DNA of 64,000 bases, taken from positions 107,273,201 to 107,337,200 of the forward strand of contig CM022300.1 in assembly GCA_011799875.1 (NCBI GenBank). The letters are read 5' to 3'. Positions 33,300 to 44,521 of the stretch are shown here, in pieces; the first letter of the stretch is position 1, and each line of letters opens with the position of its first letter. The notes under the pieces are model-generated. The model did not search any database. It saw only the letters and a program-made list of their open reading frames with translations, and was not told where the DNA came from. The translations under genes and the position numbers were made by a program. This DNA is from Thinopyrum elongatum (taxonomy: Eukaryota > Streptophyta > Magnoliopsida > Poales > Poaceae).

Positions 33300-34740
33300 T
33301 AGGTGCTTCGAGACGTACGTGCAAGCAGTGCTCCTCAACCCATCAAGCTAAACAACATGCCACTCATAATTCCAAACTTAGTTGCTCAAATATGAATCTG
33401 ATATGATGCTGACGTGTACTAAAACAGAGAATGTTTAATTGGTCAGCTAATGTTCCTACTTTACTTTCGAAAAGCACATGCGCCACATATCGAGGGACAG
33501 TAGGGAGTTGCGTTCTTAATGCACTCTGGTTCATCATGTGTGGCCAACCAACATTTTATTATCCAAAATCTTCTTGCTCTTCTTTAGCATCCTCCTCTTC
33601 TGTTCTTCCTTTGTAAGTACTCTCTCCGTACCTAAATATAAGTCTTTGTAGAGATTCCTCCATGCACTACATACGGAGCAAAATGAGTGAATCTACACTC
33701 TAAAATGTATCTATATACATCCGTATGTGATCCATAGTGGAATCTCTACAAAGACTTGTATTTAGGAACAGAGGGAGCATAATAGTTGTACAGTATGTTC
33801 TTTGTAGTGAAGAGGAGCAGGGACATTTGCAGTGTACAGGTCTATTCGGTCGCTTGTCATGGACGCTTTCAACTCTTCGTGTTGGTCTTCATGTCGATTG
33901 TCATGGACGCTTTCAACTCTTCGTATTCAATCGTATGTGTCGCCTTTGAGAGTTAGACTAATAGTAACAGTATTGCGCCTTCAGTTGTACAGATCTGGTA
34001 TTCGAAGCCTTTCTAGCCGTACCAGCAATAGTAGCACATATATTCCAGCAAGTTCCACTTTCCTGATTTTACTCCTGATGCTTAGGGTTTTCCCATTATA
34101 TCTACACTATGATCTACGTAGGTGCTTTGTGTCCTACTAGCAGCTGTCCACCCTTTAAAGCTAAATAATACACCAATCATACATCCTAAGGTTCTTCAAA
34201 TACGAATGTGATATGATACTGACGTTAGCTAACAGACACACATTTAATTGGTTAGCTAATGCTCCCAATTGAGTTTCCAAATGCATGTGGCCACATATAG
34301 AGAGACATCATGGAATGGCATTTCTTTGGGCGCTTTGATTCATCATGGGTGGGCAACCAACATTGTATAGAAAGAAGGGGAATCTCAATAATATGCTTCC
34401 CCTTCTATTCTTTAACATGTTCCTCTTCTGTTCTTCTTTAGTAAGTACAGTATGTTCCTTGTCAGGAAGGGGAGCAGGGACATTTGCAGTCGACAGCTCT
34501 ATTGCGCCGGTTCTGCTACATGATTTCGCACTCCGAGTTGGTCTGCCATAATATCCCGGAAATGGTGGGAGCCACGCGGTCTTTGATAGACTAGACTGAC
34601 AGTAACAGTTGTGCGCCTTCAGATGAATAGAGCTGGCCTGTAGGTGATCGATAGGCTGCATATTAGTAGCGGCAAAACCCTGTATTTTCCAAGCAGTTCT
34701 GCTTTCCCGATTTATTTATGGTGGTTATGGTGTACCCCTA
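33300..34740. repeat. Tandem duplication in copy B, two units
   Basis: Units begin at about 33,302 and 34,121 (GGTGCTTCGAG / GGTGCTTTGTG). Shared landmarks are TTTAATTGGTYAGCTAATG, TGGCCACATAT / GCGCCACATAT, CCTCTTCTGTTCTTCYTT and GAGCAGGGACATTTGCAGT. The first unit is longer because it holds the Stowaway element at 33,620. Confidence 0.7.
33620..33778. mobile_element. Stowaway (Tc1/Mariner) MITE
   Basis: The left end CTCTCTCCGTACCTAAATAT after TA and the right end, in reverse complement CTCCCTCTGTTCCTAAATAC, are the Triticeae Stowaway type with long inverted arms (AAGTCTTTGTAGAGATTCC). The right TA has changed to CA. Confidence 0.85.
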
Positions 34741-35055
34741 TTATCTACACTACGATCTGCCTAGTGGCTGTGCGCTCTCGTTATCATGGTTTGGCAATAT
34801 ACTTTCTATACGGTATATTATGAACCTATCATCTACCAACTATCCTTACATCTGGAGCTCCCAACAGGGAGCCTATTTTTTTTTGTAGTTCTACCAGATT
34901 ATATTAATCTACTCACCATATTACAACACACATGGGCTCTCTCATCAGAATCCAGTGATAGTACACAAGGGTTTACAGGGAGCCCCTATTAGATTACAAT
35001 ATCCTCTTCATTACAAAGATAATCTCACTACTATTTATGTTTTCATGCTTTTCAG

Positions 35056-36140
35056 ATATTGTACGTAATCACAATGAATATAAGAATGCGCACATCAGAA
35101 GAATATTGTGGAACAGTTCAATGGGTAACAAACTTGGCATCAAGGGATTGAGGTCCATTGTGGATGCAATGAAACCCACATGCTCCCGACCTATAGATTC
35201 GTATTCAGAATATGATCCTAATGACTATTCTGAGCTCAAGTTGTCAAAGGCAGATGGCCTATCTTGTTCACCCAATAAGGTGCCTGTTCTAATTTGGCAA
35301 GGTTTTATTGGTTGCACATATCTTGCATAAGGTGTCTTGCATTTCTTTTCCTTCGTTGCACCGCCATCTACTTAGTTTACTCATGATATATGTGAACATG
35401 CCATGCCCATCCATTATAGATACCTATTCCATTTGTCGTCATACCATGTTTTTTCATTCAAATGTTGTTCTTGTGTTTCAGACATCCAAAAGGAAGAGGG
35501 TGATTGCAGAACCTGAAGGAGTACAAGCAAAGTCCTTGAAAAAGGTGGTGCTACCGGAGAAATCAGATAGCACCCCACGTATATTGGCGATAGAACCAAT
35601 GCCGCAAAACCTAGGATATCGCAACTATGCTGGTCGCTGCTTTGCTCTTGTGAGTACCTATTGTCCTATCATTGAACTTACATTCATACTTGGTGGATTA
35701 TGTGACATCATTGTGCATTATAGCTTGCTTATCCACTGTTCGCTCCAAATTATCAGATCTATATTAATTCTTACATTAATGTAGAATAAACCCAATGCTT
35801 ATGAAGAAATTTAGTTCTGCATTGTTCTTGTAAGTATCTGCTGTCCTTCATCACTATACTTATATTGTCAGCTAGTTCTTCATGTACACTTTGCATCTTA
35901 TTTTCCCTTGCCCTCCATTTTCTACACATCAGATCTACATTTACTCTTGCGAAAATATTGAATAAAACCAATGTTACTGAAGAAGTTTAGCTCTGCATTG
36001 CTCTTGTCAGTGCCTTTTGCATGTATGTTGTATTTACATTTGTACTCTGCATCTTAGGTTAAATAATCGCCATTTGTTCCTATATTTTCACATCTATATT
36101 TACTCTTAACAAAATGTAGAATAAAGGCAATGCTCTTGAA
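35056..36140 (+). pseudogene. En/Spm TnpA-like gene, copy B, 5' exons
   Basis: The exon 35,056-35,279 starts after CAG with DIVRNHNEYKN and ends at AATAAG|GTGCCT, collinear with copy A. The exon 35,482-35,650 (TSKRKRVIAEP, KVVLPEKSDSTP) ends at CTT|GTGAGT and matches the copy A exon with KTVLPLGGDSTP. Between 35,783 and 36,140, three tandem units of 160-178 bp each begin GAATAAA..CAATG. The exon with the AWWQYRNYLKK segment in copy A has no visible counterpart here, so copy B lacks the most conserved part. Confidence 0.5.
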
Positions 36141-36212
36141 GAAGAGTGTGCGGTAAACTTCTTGAATTGCCCCCCCCCCCCCATCAATATGGACAAGGGC
36201 TTTATAGAGCCG

Positions 36213-36217
36213 GTCTT
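36213..36217. repeat. Target-site duplication of Element 1, left (GTCTT)
   Basis: Identical to 49,518-49,522. Confidence 0.9.
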
Positions 36218-37054
36218 TGTCGGCGTACGACACCTATGGGATCCTAAAGGACCCCTTTACGATTCGGCGGGGGGAGAGGTATGCGCAAAGAGCAGAACCA
36301 ACGATCGACGCGAGAAGATTTTACCCAGGTTCGGGCCGCTGATCAGCGTAAAACCCTACTCCTGCCTTGTTTTATTATCGATGTTCTTGAGCCCACGCTC
36401 CAGGAGCGCTCGCAGTGAACAGTACGTTCAAAGAGCAGCTACGCATGCAGAATGGACCAGCAGATCTCCTCCCTGTAGTAGTTGCCGTGGGCCTCCTTTT
36501 ATACCACCAAGGGGTCACCACAGTGGCAAAATGTACATACATTGAGGTGTAAAGTAGCTACAGGGTTACCATACCTAACCCCTGACGGACTAGGACGAAC
36601 GCATTTAATGCACCGTGAGGTGTCCGTTTAGGTGTCCTTACTTTCTTGGGGATGGAAAAAGGGGCCATCCCATCAGCACCGCTTAAGCCCTCCTCCACTG
36701 GCGCGTCGCCACGCATCCAAAGAAGGACCCAGAATGTCGGGTTTGTTGCTGTGCTAGAGCGGTGGCACAGCAACAAAACCTTGCTGGGCGCCGAAGCTTG
36801 CCGGGCGCCAAGCCTTGCCGGGCGCCGATCCTTGCCGGGCTCCGCAGGCCACCCCGGCAAGATCTTGCCGGGGAAGCTGGCCTTCGGATTCCAGCTCTTC
36901 TTATCTGCTGATCCTCAGATCTCTGACTTGAAGAATTCTTTGGTGGCCTGAGCCAACCTCGAACTGTTCCCCGACAAGCCTTGCCGCGAGTATGGCTACA
37001 ACTGCCCGTGCACAAGTACGGGGTACTAATGGCCCAATACTTAGTACACCGACA
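36218..37054 (-). repeat. Element 1 downstream LTR (3' LTR in element sense)
   Basis: Starts TGTCGGCGTACGAC and ends ACACCGACA. On the minus strand a TATAAAA box lies at 36,497-36,503. The LTR contains repeated CTTGCCGGGC words (36,790-36,870). Confidence 0.93.
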
Positions 37055-37066
37055 GGAGCCCCCAGG
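37055..37066 (-). promoter_or_regulatory. Element 1 polypurine tract
   Basis: On the minus strand GGCCTGGGGGCTCC directly precedes the LTR. A G-rich run at this position primes plus-strand DNA synthesis in LTR elements. Confidence 0.7.
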
Positions 37067-37289
37067 CCTAGGCCATACACGAGTGCGAGGCGTTGTTGGG
37101 CTAGGCCCAAACAGTGCACGGGCACACGTGGGAGGGGATTAACTGCTCGTAAATATCCCGTTTACTGTGCCCCCCACTACGTGCGCCGAACGCACGACGT
37201 GGGAAGCGTGCCTCAAAAGCTGCAACTGCAACGCGCCTGCAGAGGCGCATTCACATTGGGGAGTAAAATAGGCGGCCCCGCTCCTTCCC

Positions 37290-37298
37290 CATAAAAAG
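37290..37298 (+). promoter_or_regulatory. TATA-like box of the antisense gene
   Basis: CATAAAAAG about 160 bases upstream of the ATG at 37,457, with a pyrimidine-rich leader (CCCCCCCTTTTCTTCTC). It lies outside the LTR, so the gene may carry its own promoter. Confidence 0.45.
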
Positions 37299-37456
37299 GA
37301 GAAGCCGCAGAGGCACAAGCCTATTTACCCCCCCTTTTCTTCTCAATCTGGCCGTCGCCATTGCCTTCCTTCTCTCGAGCTCAGAGCAAAGCTTTCCCTC
37401 TCCCGCCCGTCGCCTCCATGCTCGCTTCATCCCCGGCTTCCGCCCTCGCAGCCGCC

Positions 37457-40400
37457 ATGCCGCCCAAGGCCAACAAAGGCAAGAGCAAGGAGGCAAAATC
37501 CGACGTCCCGGAGAGCGAACTGGTGAAGATGCGGAAGAAGTATGTCGTCTTCGCCCCGTCGCTCGATGCGGAAGCTTTGAAGAGGCGGTACCAGTGCATG
37601 TGGGCGAAGGAGACGCAGGCTCACCCTGCCACATGCGTGATTCCAGGTTCTTGCTCCAAAAGTGGGTCAGACAGATACCCCTTTTTCGTCGCATATTTCT
37701 ATTACGGGCTCTGTCCCTCATTTTCTGACTTCTTCAATGACATCATGTACACATACGGCTTCCATCTTCTCGATTTCACGCCGAATGCGGTACTGTGCAT
37801 GTCCATCTTTGCTCACCTTTGTGAAAATTTTGCCGGAGTGGTTCCCAACACTACCCTTTTCTGCCACTACTTTTCCCCTCGTATCCAAAAAGGAGAGGCC
37901 CTCTCTGGTTCTATCGCCTGGATTCCAAGGGCTTGGAATAAGGAAATATACCCAGAAGGAGTTTACCATGAAAAGTGGGACGAATGGCGGGCTGAATGGT
38001 GCTGGATCAAGGAAGCAGATCCCCATCCGTTTTGTCTGCCCCGGCAACAGAAAGCGGTCCGCGGCAGTGGCTGGAGCAGTCTTGCCACTGATGACGAAAA
38101 GCTCACAATCGCCACTACCAGGATTCTTCGCCTGAAAGCTGCCGGGCTAACAATGGAGATGATTGGCTTTGACTTTCTCCGCCGCCGCATTGCCCCCTTG
38201 CAGAATAGAGGAAGGCCAGCTTGGGAATACCGAAACGCAGCAGATATCATGAGATTGCGCCCCGGGTTGAATAACAATCTGACTGCTATGCAACTTGGCG
38301 CTCTCCGTCAAAAGTTGTTCCAGCGCGACGACAAGCATCGGTTGCCGGCAAGGATTGTCCCCCTGTGCAACAACTCTGCTTTGGGGTCAATCATCGCCTT
38401 CATGCCGATGTTCAACGCCCACGGTCTTGACGCGACTTGGGCCGAGCCAGCCGAGGAGGAAGCACAGAAGTTTTTTGATAACTTGACGGAGAGGGTCGTC
38501 CGGAAAGAAGCAGACTTCATCCGAGCCACCACCGACCAAGAAGTGGCATACATCTCCACTAGGGTGGAGGAGGCAAATCTTGCCGCGGAGGCCGGCAGCG
38601 CTGGCTTCATAGAATGGGAAACCAGCGATGCAGAGGTAGAAGTGGAAGTAAAACCTGCCGGGAAGGACAAAGCTGCCGGGGAACAGAGCAGCACAGCCGT
38701 TGAGAGCTCGTCCGATGAGGACACGGCTGAAGAAGAACCGCAAGAAGAGCTCCCAGCCCCGAAGAAGACAAAGCGTGTTCTTCGAAAGGCTGTATCTGGC
38801 ATCCCGGCAAGCCAGCCTTCCTCGAGCGGTGAGGCTCCCGGCAAGAAAGCGGCCAGCAAGACTGCACCGCGGCAAGGGGTTCGTCAGCAACCTGCGCGGC
38901 ACGCGAGACCCACACCAGCGGCCACTGCTGAGGCGGCAGGGGTGTCTCGCACTACCGCACCGGAAGCTGAGGCGACGAAAACACGCCAACCCCCGGCGCC
39001 TGCCATTGCCAAGCGACCTAGGACCCCTCCTCCACCTCCTCACTCAGACATCGCAACGGAGGCCGATTTCGACATCTCCGGCTTTAGTCCGGAGCGAGAA
39101 GAAGAAGAGTGAGTGCTTTGCCACAGCCTTTATTTTCCAATCTTGGATCAACCTTACTGACTTGCTCGTATTGTCTCTGCAGTGATGCAGAAACCTTGAT
39201 GGAGAGGATGGCGAAGAGGACAAAGACTTCCACGGGCGACGGGCCCCCGGCAGGCTCCACGAGCGTGCCAGAAACCGTCATTGTGAGCCCGGAGCCCAGT
39301 CCTCAATGCAGCCCCCAGCACAGCCCCCAGCGTAAGTTCACTGTTCCTTTTCCGCTGGCGGGTGCTGAGGTTTCCATTCTTGCCGCTGATATCTTTGGGC
39401 TTGCAGGAGAAGAACGGCAACAAGGAGAGTTGTTGGAAGACGTCCCCGTCGTGCCACCTCCATCGACCACGCCGCCCACAAGCACGTCCCCGGCAAGAGA
39501 TCCTATCGACGAGCCCATCTTAACTGAGGAGGAGCCGGCAAGCATGGACACCGGCGACCCTCCCCCGGCAACCAAAGTTGCCGGGAGGGGCGAGGCCACC
39601 TCTCAACAGCTCGACGCGGGTAATTGATTGCCTCAGAACGCTTGCTACTCTTTCCCTTATCTCTCTGTCTTTGGTCCCTTCGAACTTCAATCTTGATATT
39701 ATTCTGTTTCCCTTCTTCGTCCTCCAGAGTTCCCTGTGATGGAACACATGGACGTCGATGTTGTCATCGAGGAGACCCCCAGGGATGCCGCTGCCGAAGC
39801 AGACAGGATCGCTGCCAGCGAGGCCGCCAAAGATGCTACTATCGAGGCCGATGGTGCTCTTGGCGAGGAGGCCGCCAAGACTGCACAGGAGGAACCCGCC
39901 AAGGAGTCTACTGAAGGGGGCGGCAGGGAGGCTGATGACCGCACTGATGGCATTCCTGCCGCAGGAGCGCCAGGCGCTGCACCGGCCACGGAGCCCCCTG
40001 CCACTGGTGAGGCAGTTGCTGAAGACCAACCATCAACATCTGAAGGCCCCTCGTCCAGCAAATATCTCAAGGTTGGCGAGAACTTGTTTGTCAACTTGCC
40101 GGGGACGGCAAGCATTGGGGCACCAGCCGAAGGAGAACTCTTTGATGAAGAAATCATCGCTGCTACCGGGCTCGAGGTTGTTGACGATCCCAGCGCTAGC
40201 AGCGGCAAATCTGAAGAAGATCAGCTCCTTCAGGCCATGGGCGAAAATTTCCGCAAGCTCCAGGCTCTTCACCGCGCCCGGAAAGAGAAAGCGGATTCCA
40301 GAATGGCAGTTGTCGAGGCGGCCGAAGCAGATTTTCAAAGGTGCATTGAACAAATGCAAGTCTGGTACGCCGAGGCCCTCCAAGAGTTGACTGCCGGCCG

Positions 40401-41439
40401 GGAACACATGAGCCAACAGTGGACAGAAATCCTCCTAAAGCAATCTAACATGGAGAAGGCGCAGGATGAAGCTACTCAAAGAATTGCTGCCGAAGATGCC
40501 CTCCTGACGGGGCGCCGCGTTGCGCTTGATGCTCACGAGGAAGATCTCACCGCACGTGAGCAGGCGCTCGCCGCCAAGCTTCGCATCAAGGATGAAGATA
40601 TCGAGAAGCTTGTCGCGCGGCGGACCCAGGAGCTGGAGCAGAAACACAAAGAGGCGCTCGAAGCTCTGACTGTAAGTCACGCCGGCAAGCTCAAGGAGGC
40701 CGTCGATGCTGCCGAGGCTGCAGAGGCCGCCAAGAACGAGCTGAGCGACAAAGTAAAGAAGCTGGAAGTAGATCTCGAAGAGCACGGCAAGGAGCTCTCG
40801 ACGCTCAAAGGTGATAGGGAAAAAACCCTCCACACCCTGGCGGAGATGCAAGTTGCCATGTCTAACAAGACCAAGCAGCTCTCCTCAGCAACTGATGCTA
40901 TTGCCGTTCTGGAATTGAAGCTGGCCATGTTGCAGAAGTCTCTCGAGGCCGGCAAGGCCCGCGAGAAGGCTCTACTCAAAGATCTCCAGGGAGAGAAGAA
41001 CCTGCTCAAGAGCGTTGCCGCCGCCCAAATCGATTACGAGAAGGGGGTGGAGATCTGGACTGGACGTCTCATCGCCGCTGCGAAGAAGCTTACGGCAGAA
41101 CTGTCAACCATGGGCCTGTCAAACTTCAGGTATTCTTCCGAGGAAAGGATATCTTCGAGTGCCAGGATGACGATGTTCTTTGAAAACATCATCGACGCCT
41201 TGAGGCTGCTTCAGTCTAGCCGGGCGACCCAATTGGCCAACGAGACCCGCCGGCTTTGCCGGGCCGTCCTCCGCAAGGTGCTTATCAAGGTGGTGCACAG
41301 CAATCCCGGCATCGACCTCTCCAACGCGCTCGGCCATCTGCCAAAGGACGCAAATGTCGAGGCACTTGAAGAACTTATCGCGCCTATCCTTGAGAAGGTG
41401 GATTCCATCAAAAGGATCAAAGGCCAGCGCAGAGATTGA
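37457..41439 (+). CDS. Antisense accessory gene of Element 1, four exons (gypsy-type transposon domain)
   Basis: Proposed exons are 37,457-39,108, 39,183-39,331, 39,407-39,619 and 39,728-41,439. Introns have GTGAGT..CAG, GTAAGT..CAG and GTAATT..CAG borders, and the phases fit so that the frame stays open to the TGA at 41,439, giving about 1,240 residues. The ATG at 37,457 is in a strong GCCGCCATG context; an in-frame ATG at 37,418 is possible. Residues about 70-180 hold the 'putative gypsy type transposon' domain (YPFFVAYFYYG, FFNDIMYTYGFHLLDFTPNA). The middle is acidic and Pro/Ala-rich, with a basic KKTKRVLRKA segment. Exon 4 encodes a long Ala/Glu/Lys coiled coil. The role is not known. The gene is transcribed towards gag-pol, tail to tail, and has no stop or frameshift. 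Confidence 0.75.
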
Positions 41440-42241
41440 CTGCTTCACCTCTTCTTGCCGTTGTCATTCCATGTCAAAAGACAATTAAGTCTTAAGTTAG
41501 AACTGCGGCAACTCATTAATGTAATATAACTTGCCTATGTTTGGGTTTATGCAAGCTCTTTCTCTTGTCTGATTCCTTTATGTATGGAGTTCACCCTACG
41601 CTTACTGAAAAACTTGCCGGCGCGCAACCTGCCGCGAGCGCTGGGTGCGGGACTTCAGCAGCCTGCTGGAGGCGCAGCGGCCGGCAAGACTCCTTGGCGT
41701 TCTCAGTGCAGCCACTTAAATTGTTGAGCGGACTCGAAACAAAATAGGGCGCAACCGATTACGGAAAGGGTTCCTTCGCGTGCAGATTTTCCATACAAAG
41801 GTCGGAATCGTCCAAGGAAATAATTTTGCAATAATGGAAACTTGTTCCGAGTTTTAGAACTTAGCTTTCTGTTGCTGTCTTTTCTCCGGCAAGCGTCGAT
41901 TCTGAACGTCGCCAACTGGTACTCATATCTCCCTCCCCCCCCCCCCCCGGGAAATGTGCACGCGAGGGATCCTTTTGTCTTTTAAGAAAAAGAAAGAAGA
42001 GAAAATAAAGATATGAAACCTTGGCGGTTTGTTAGAACTTACCGGGAGTATGTGTCATACAACATCTTAGACAAACATGCATATGAAAATATGAACATGG
42101 AAATCAATAAGGAAATGCACAACACTTAAATTTATTCATCTGTGCTCAGGGTCTGCGCCTGGCTTTGTACAAAGGATCACATGCCTTGCCGGCAAGACTT
42201 GTACAAAAGAGTGGTTGCCGGGAGCCCCCGGCAACCGCGCC
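41440..42241. other. Spacer between the converging genes of Element 1
   Basis: Non-coding. Contains CTTGCCGG words and a segment (41,611-41,780: GCCGCGAGCGCT..GCAGCCTGCTGGA..GAGCGGACTCGA) that is repeated in the internal part of Element 2 at 52,950-53,110 and again, partly, at 53,270-53,345. A C homopolymer lies at 41,934-41,948. This is the conserved 3' internal region of the family. Confidence 0.6.
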
Positions 42242-42583
42242 TTATGGGTAGAACTTGCGAAGATGTTCGATATTCCAGGAGTTGCTCACTGGAATGCCAT
42301 CTTCGGTCTCTAGGCGGACAGCGCCGGGCCTGGTGACTCGTACTACCCGTTAAGGGCCTTCCCACTTCGGCGTCAACTTGTTTGAATTCTTGGCGGACTG
42401 AATCCGTCGAAGAACAAGGTCGCCTTCCTCAAGGCTTCGGGCATGAACTTTGCGGCTATGGTAGCGGCGCAAAGCTTGCTGGTAGCGTGCAGCTCGCACA
42501 GCAGCCTAAAGACGATTCTCCTCAAGGAGCACAGCGCCATCTTGCCGCAGTTGCTCTTGCTCAAGCTCATCATAAGCAAGCAC

Positions 42584-44509
42584 TCAAGGTGATCCGTACG
42601 TGAGTTCCGTGGGGAGAACTGCTTCCGCTCCGTAGACCAGAGCGAAGGGTGTCTGGCCGGTGGCTCGATTTGGTGTCGTTCTGATTGACCAAAGAACCGC
42701 CGGCAACTCATCAATCCAGTGTCTTCCGCACTTTTTCAGCCTATCAAAGGTTCTGGTCCTGAGACCGCGCAGCACTTCAGCATTGGCCCTCTCTGCTTGG
42801 CCGTTGCTTCTCGGGTGAGCAACAGAGGCAAAACAAATTTTGCCACCAAGGTCTTGGACATACTGCATGAAGGTGCGACTTGTGAATTGCGTGCCGTTGT
42901 CGGTGATGATCCTGTTGGGCACACCGAAACGGCAAACTATCCCTTTAAAGAACTTGACGGCTGATTGTGTTGTCACCTTCCTCAGTGCTTCCACCTCCGG
43001 CCACTTTGTGAACTTGTCGATAGCGACGTACAAGTACTCAAAGCCCCCGGTAGCACGGGGGAAAGGGCCCAGTATGTCAAGCCCCCAGACCGAAAATGGC
43101 CAGGAGAGAGGGATTGTCTGAAGAGCTTGAGCCAGTTGATGCGATTTCTTCGAATGAAACTGGCACGCTTCACATTTAGTTACTAGTGCAGTTGCATCCT
43201 GGAGAGCGGTGGGCCAAAAGAAACCTTGCCGGAATGCCTTCCTGACAAGTGCTCTTGATCCTATGTGGGAGCCACATATGCCTCCATGTATTTCTGCCAA
43301 CAGCTCTAGTCCATCCTCCCGAGGAATGCACTTCAATTTCACACCGTTTGGTCTCTTTCTGTACAGGACGTCATCGATGAACTTGTACCTAACAGACCGA
43401 CGGGCTACTCTTTCCGCTTCTTCCTGTTCCTCCAGGAGTTCTCCTGTTTGAAGGAAATGGACAATGTGCTGTGCCCATGCTGGAGCCTGGGGCTCGACAG
43501 CTAGGACTAAAGGCATCTCCTCTGCCGGGGGAATGTTTGTCTCGACGGCAAGGGCTTGAGCCCCTGCTGGAGCCTGTTGTTCCCCGGCAGGCATGTCATT
43601 GATCCCGGCAACTTCCTTGCCGGCGGCTCCCGGGAGCTCTGCCGGGAAGTACTGACCGGAATTCAATTTTCTTCTCTTCTCTTGCCGCATTGATGGCGCC
43701 ACGGATGGTTGAGTCAAATGGAGCACAAAAGTTCCTGGTTCCACAGGCAACTTGAGGGCAGCACGCTTTGACAAGTCGTCAGCAACACTGTTTTCGGCAC
43801 GAGGGATGTGCTCCATTTGCAGGCCGTTAAAGTGCTCTTCCATTTTTCTCACTTCATCTACGTAGGCTTGCATCAATGGACTCTGATAATTCTTATTAAC
43901 TTGCCTGACGACAAGCTGTGAATCGCCTTTGATGACGAGCTTCTTGATACCAAGGTCCGCTGCGATCTTGAGACCGGCAAGCAAACCCTCGTATTCTGCA
44001 GTGTTGTTCGTCGAACTTTCCCGGGGAAAATGCATTTGGACTACGTACTTGAGGTGCTCTCCGGTGGGTGCGACAAGCAGCATGCCAGCACCGGCGCCTT
44101 GCAGCGAAAAAGCCCTGTCAAAGTACATAACCCATTGCTGGTCAAATTCCTTGCCGGGAAGAGTTGTTTCTTGAACCTCTTCGTCTGGTGTTGGGGTCCA
44201 TTCCGCAATGAACTCCGCCAAGGCCCTGCTCTGGATTGTCGAAGTGCTTTCAAACTTGAGGCCAAAGCTCGACAATTCCAACGCCCACTCCACGATCCTG
44301 CTGGTTGCTTCTGGATTTCGCAAGATCCGTTGCAACAGAAAGCGAGTGACGACGGTGATTTCATGTGCTTGAAAATAATGGCGCAGCTTCCTCGAGGCCA
44401 TAAGAAGGCCGAAAAGCAACTTCTGCACGCCAGAATATCTTGACCTAGCTCCTTGTAAAAGAGAGCTAACAAAATAAACTGGGCGCTGCACCACCTTTTT
44501 CTTCTGCAA
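42584..44509 (-). CDS. RNase H and integrase, Element 1
   Basis: In the same frame 12 bases after the previous stop. The tether RPVYFVSSLLQGARSRYS leads to RNase H with YFDRAFSLQGAGAG (Asp kept, the usual following Gly replaced by Arg), NTAEYEGLLAG and KGDSQLVVRQV. Integrase has the HHCC zinc motif (IHGGICGSHIGSRAL to KCEAC) and the DDE triad (WGLDILGPFP, IITDNGTQF, NGQAERANAE). The GPY/F-like tail continues after the TGA at 42,584. Integrase inserts the cDNA into host DNA. Confidence 0.88.
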   Translation of the reverse strand: MQKKKVVQRPVYFVSSLLQGARSRYSGVQKLLFGLLMASRKLRHYFQAHEITVVTRFLLQRILRNPEATSRIVEWALELSSFGLKFESTSTIQSRALAEFIAEWTPTPDEEVQETTLPGKEFDQQWVMYFDRAFSLQGAGAGMLLVAPTGEHLKYVVQMHFPRESSTNNTAEYEGLLAGLKIAADLGIKKLVIKGDSQLVVRQVNKNYQSPLMQAYVDEVRKMEEHFNGLQMEHIPRAENSVADDLSKRAALKLPVEPGTFVLHLTQPSVAPSMRQEKRRKLNSGQYFPAELPGAAGKEVAGINDMPAGEQQAPAGAQALAVETNIPPAEEMPLVLAVEPQAPAWAQHIVHFLQTGELLEEQEEAERVARRSVRYKFIDDVLYRKRPNGVKLKCIPREDGLELLAEIHGGICGSHIGSRALVRKAFRQGFFWPTALQDATALVTKCEACQFHSKKSHQLAQALQTIPLSWPFSVWGLDILGPFPRATGGFEYLYVAIDKFTKWPEVEALRKVTTQSAVKFFKGIVCRFGVPNRIITDNGTQFTSRTFMQYVQDLGGKICFASVAHPRSNGQAERANAEVLRGLRTRTFDRLKKCGRHWIDELPAVLWSIRTTPNRATGQTPFALVYGAEAVLPTELTYGSP

Positions 44510-44521
44510 TGGTCCTTCTGA

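Noticed and set aside
36646..37015. ORFs within the LTRs of Elements 1 and 2 with CRAPSLAGRRSLPG-like repeats
   Set aside because: They are the TTGCCGG repeat words read as protein and are not conserved in frame.
37361..37456. Start of the antisense gene at 37,361
   Set aside because: That codon is TTG, not ATG. The ATG at 37,457 in a strong context, or 37,418, is preferred.
38308..39043. Minus-strand ORFs of 183 and 218 codons
   Set aside because: They are shadows of the GC-rich antisense gene exon on the plus strand. The spliced plus-strand reading with correct phases is far better supported.
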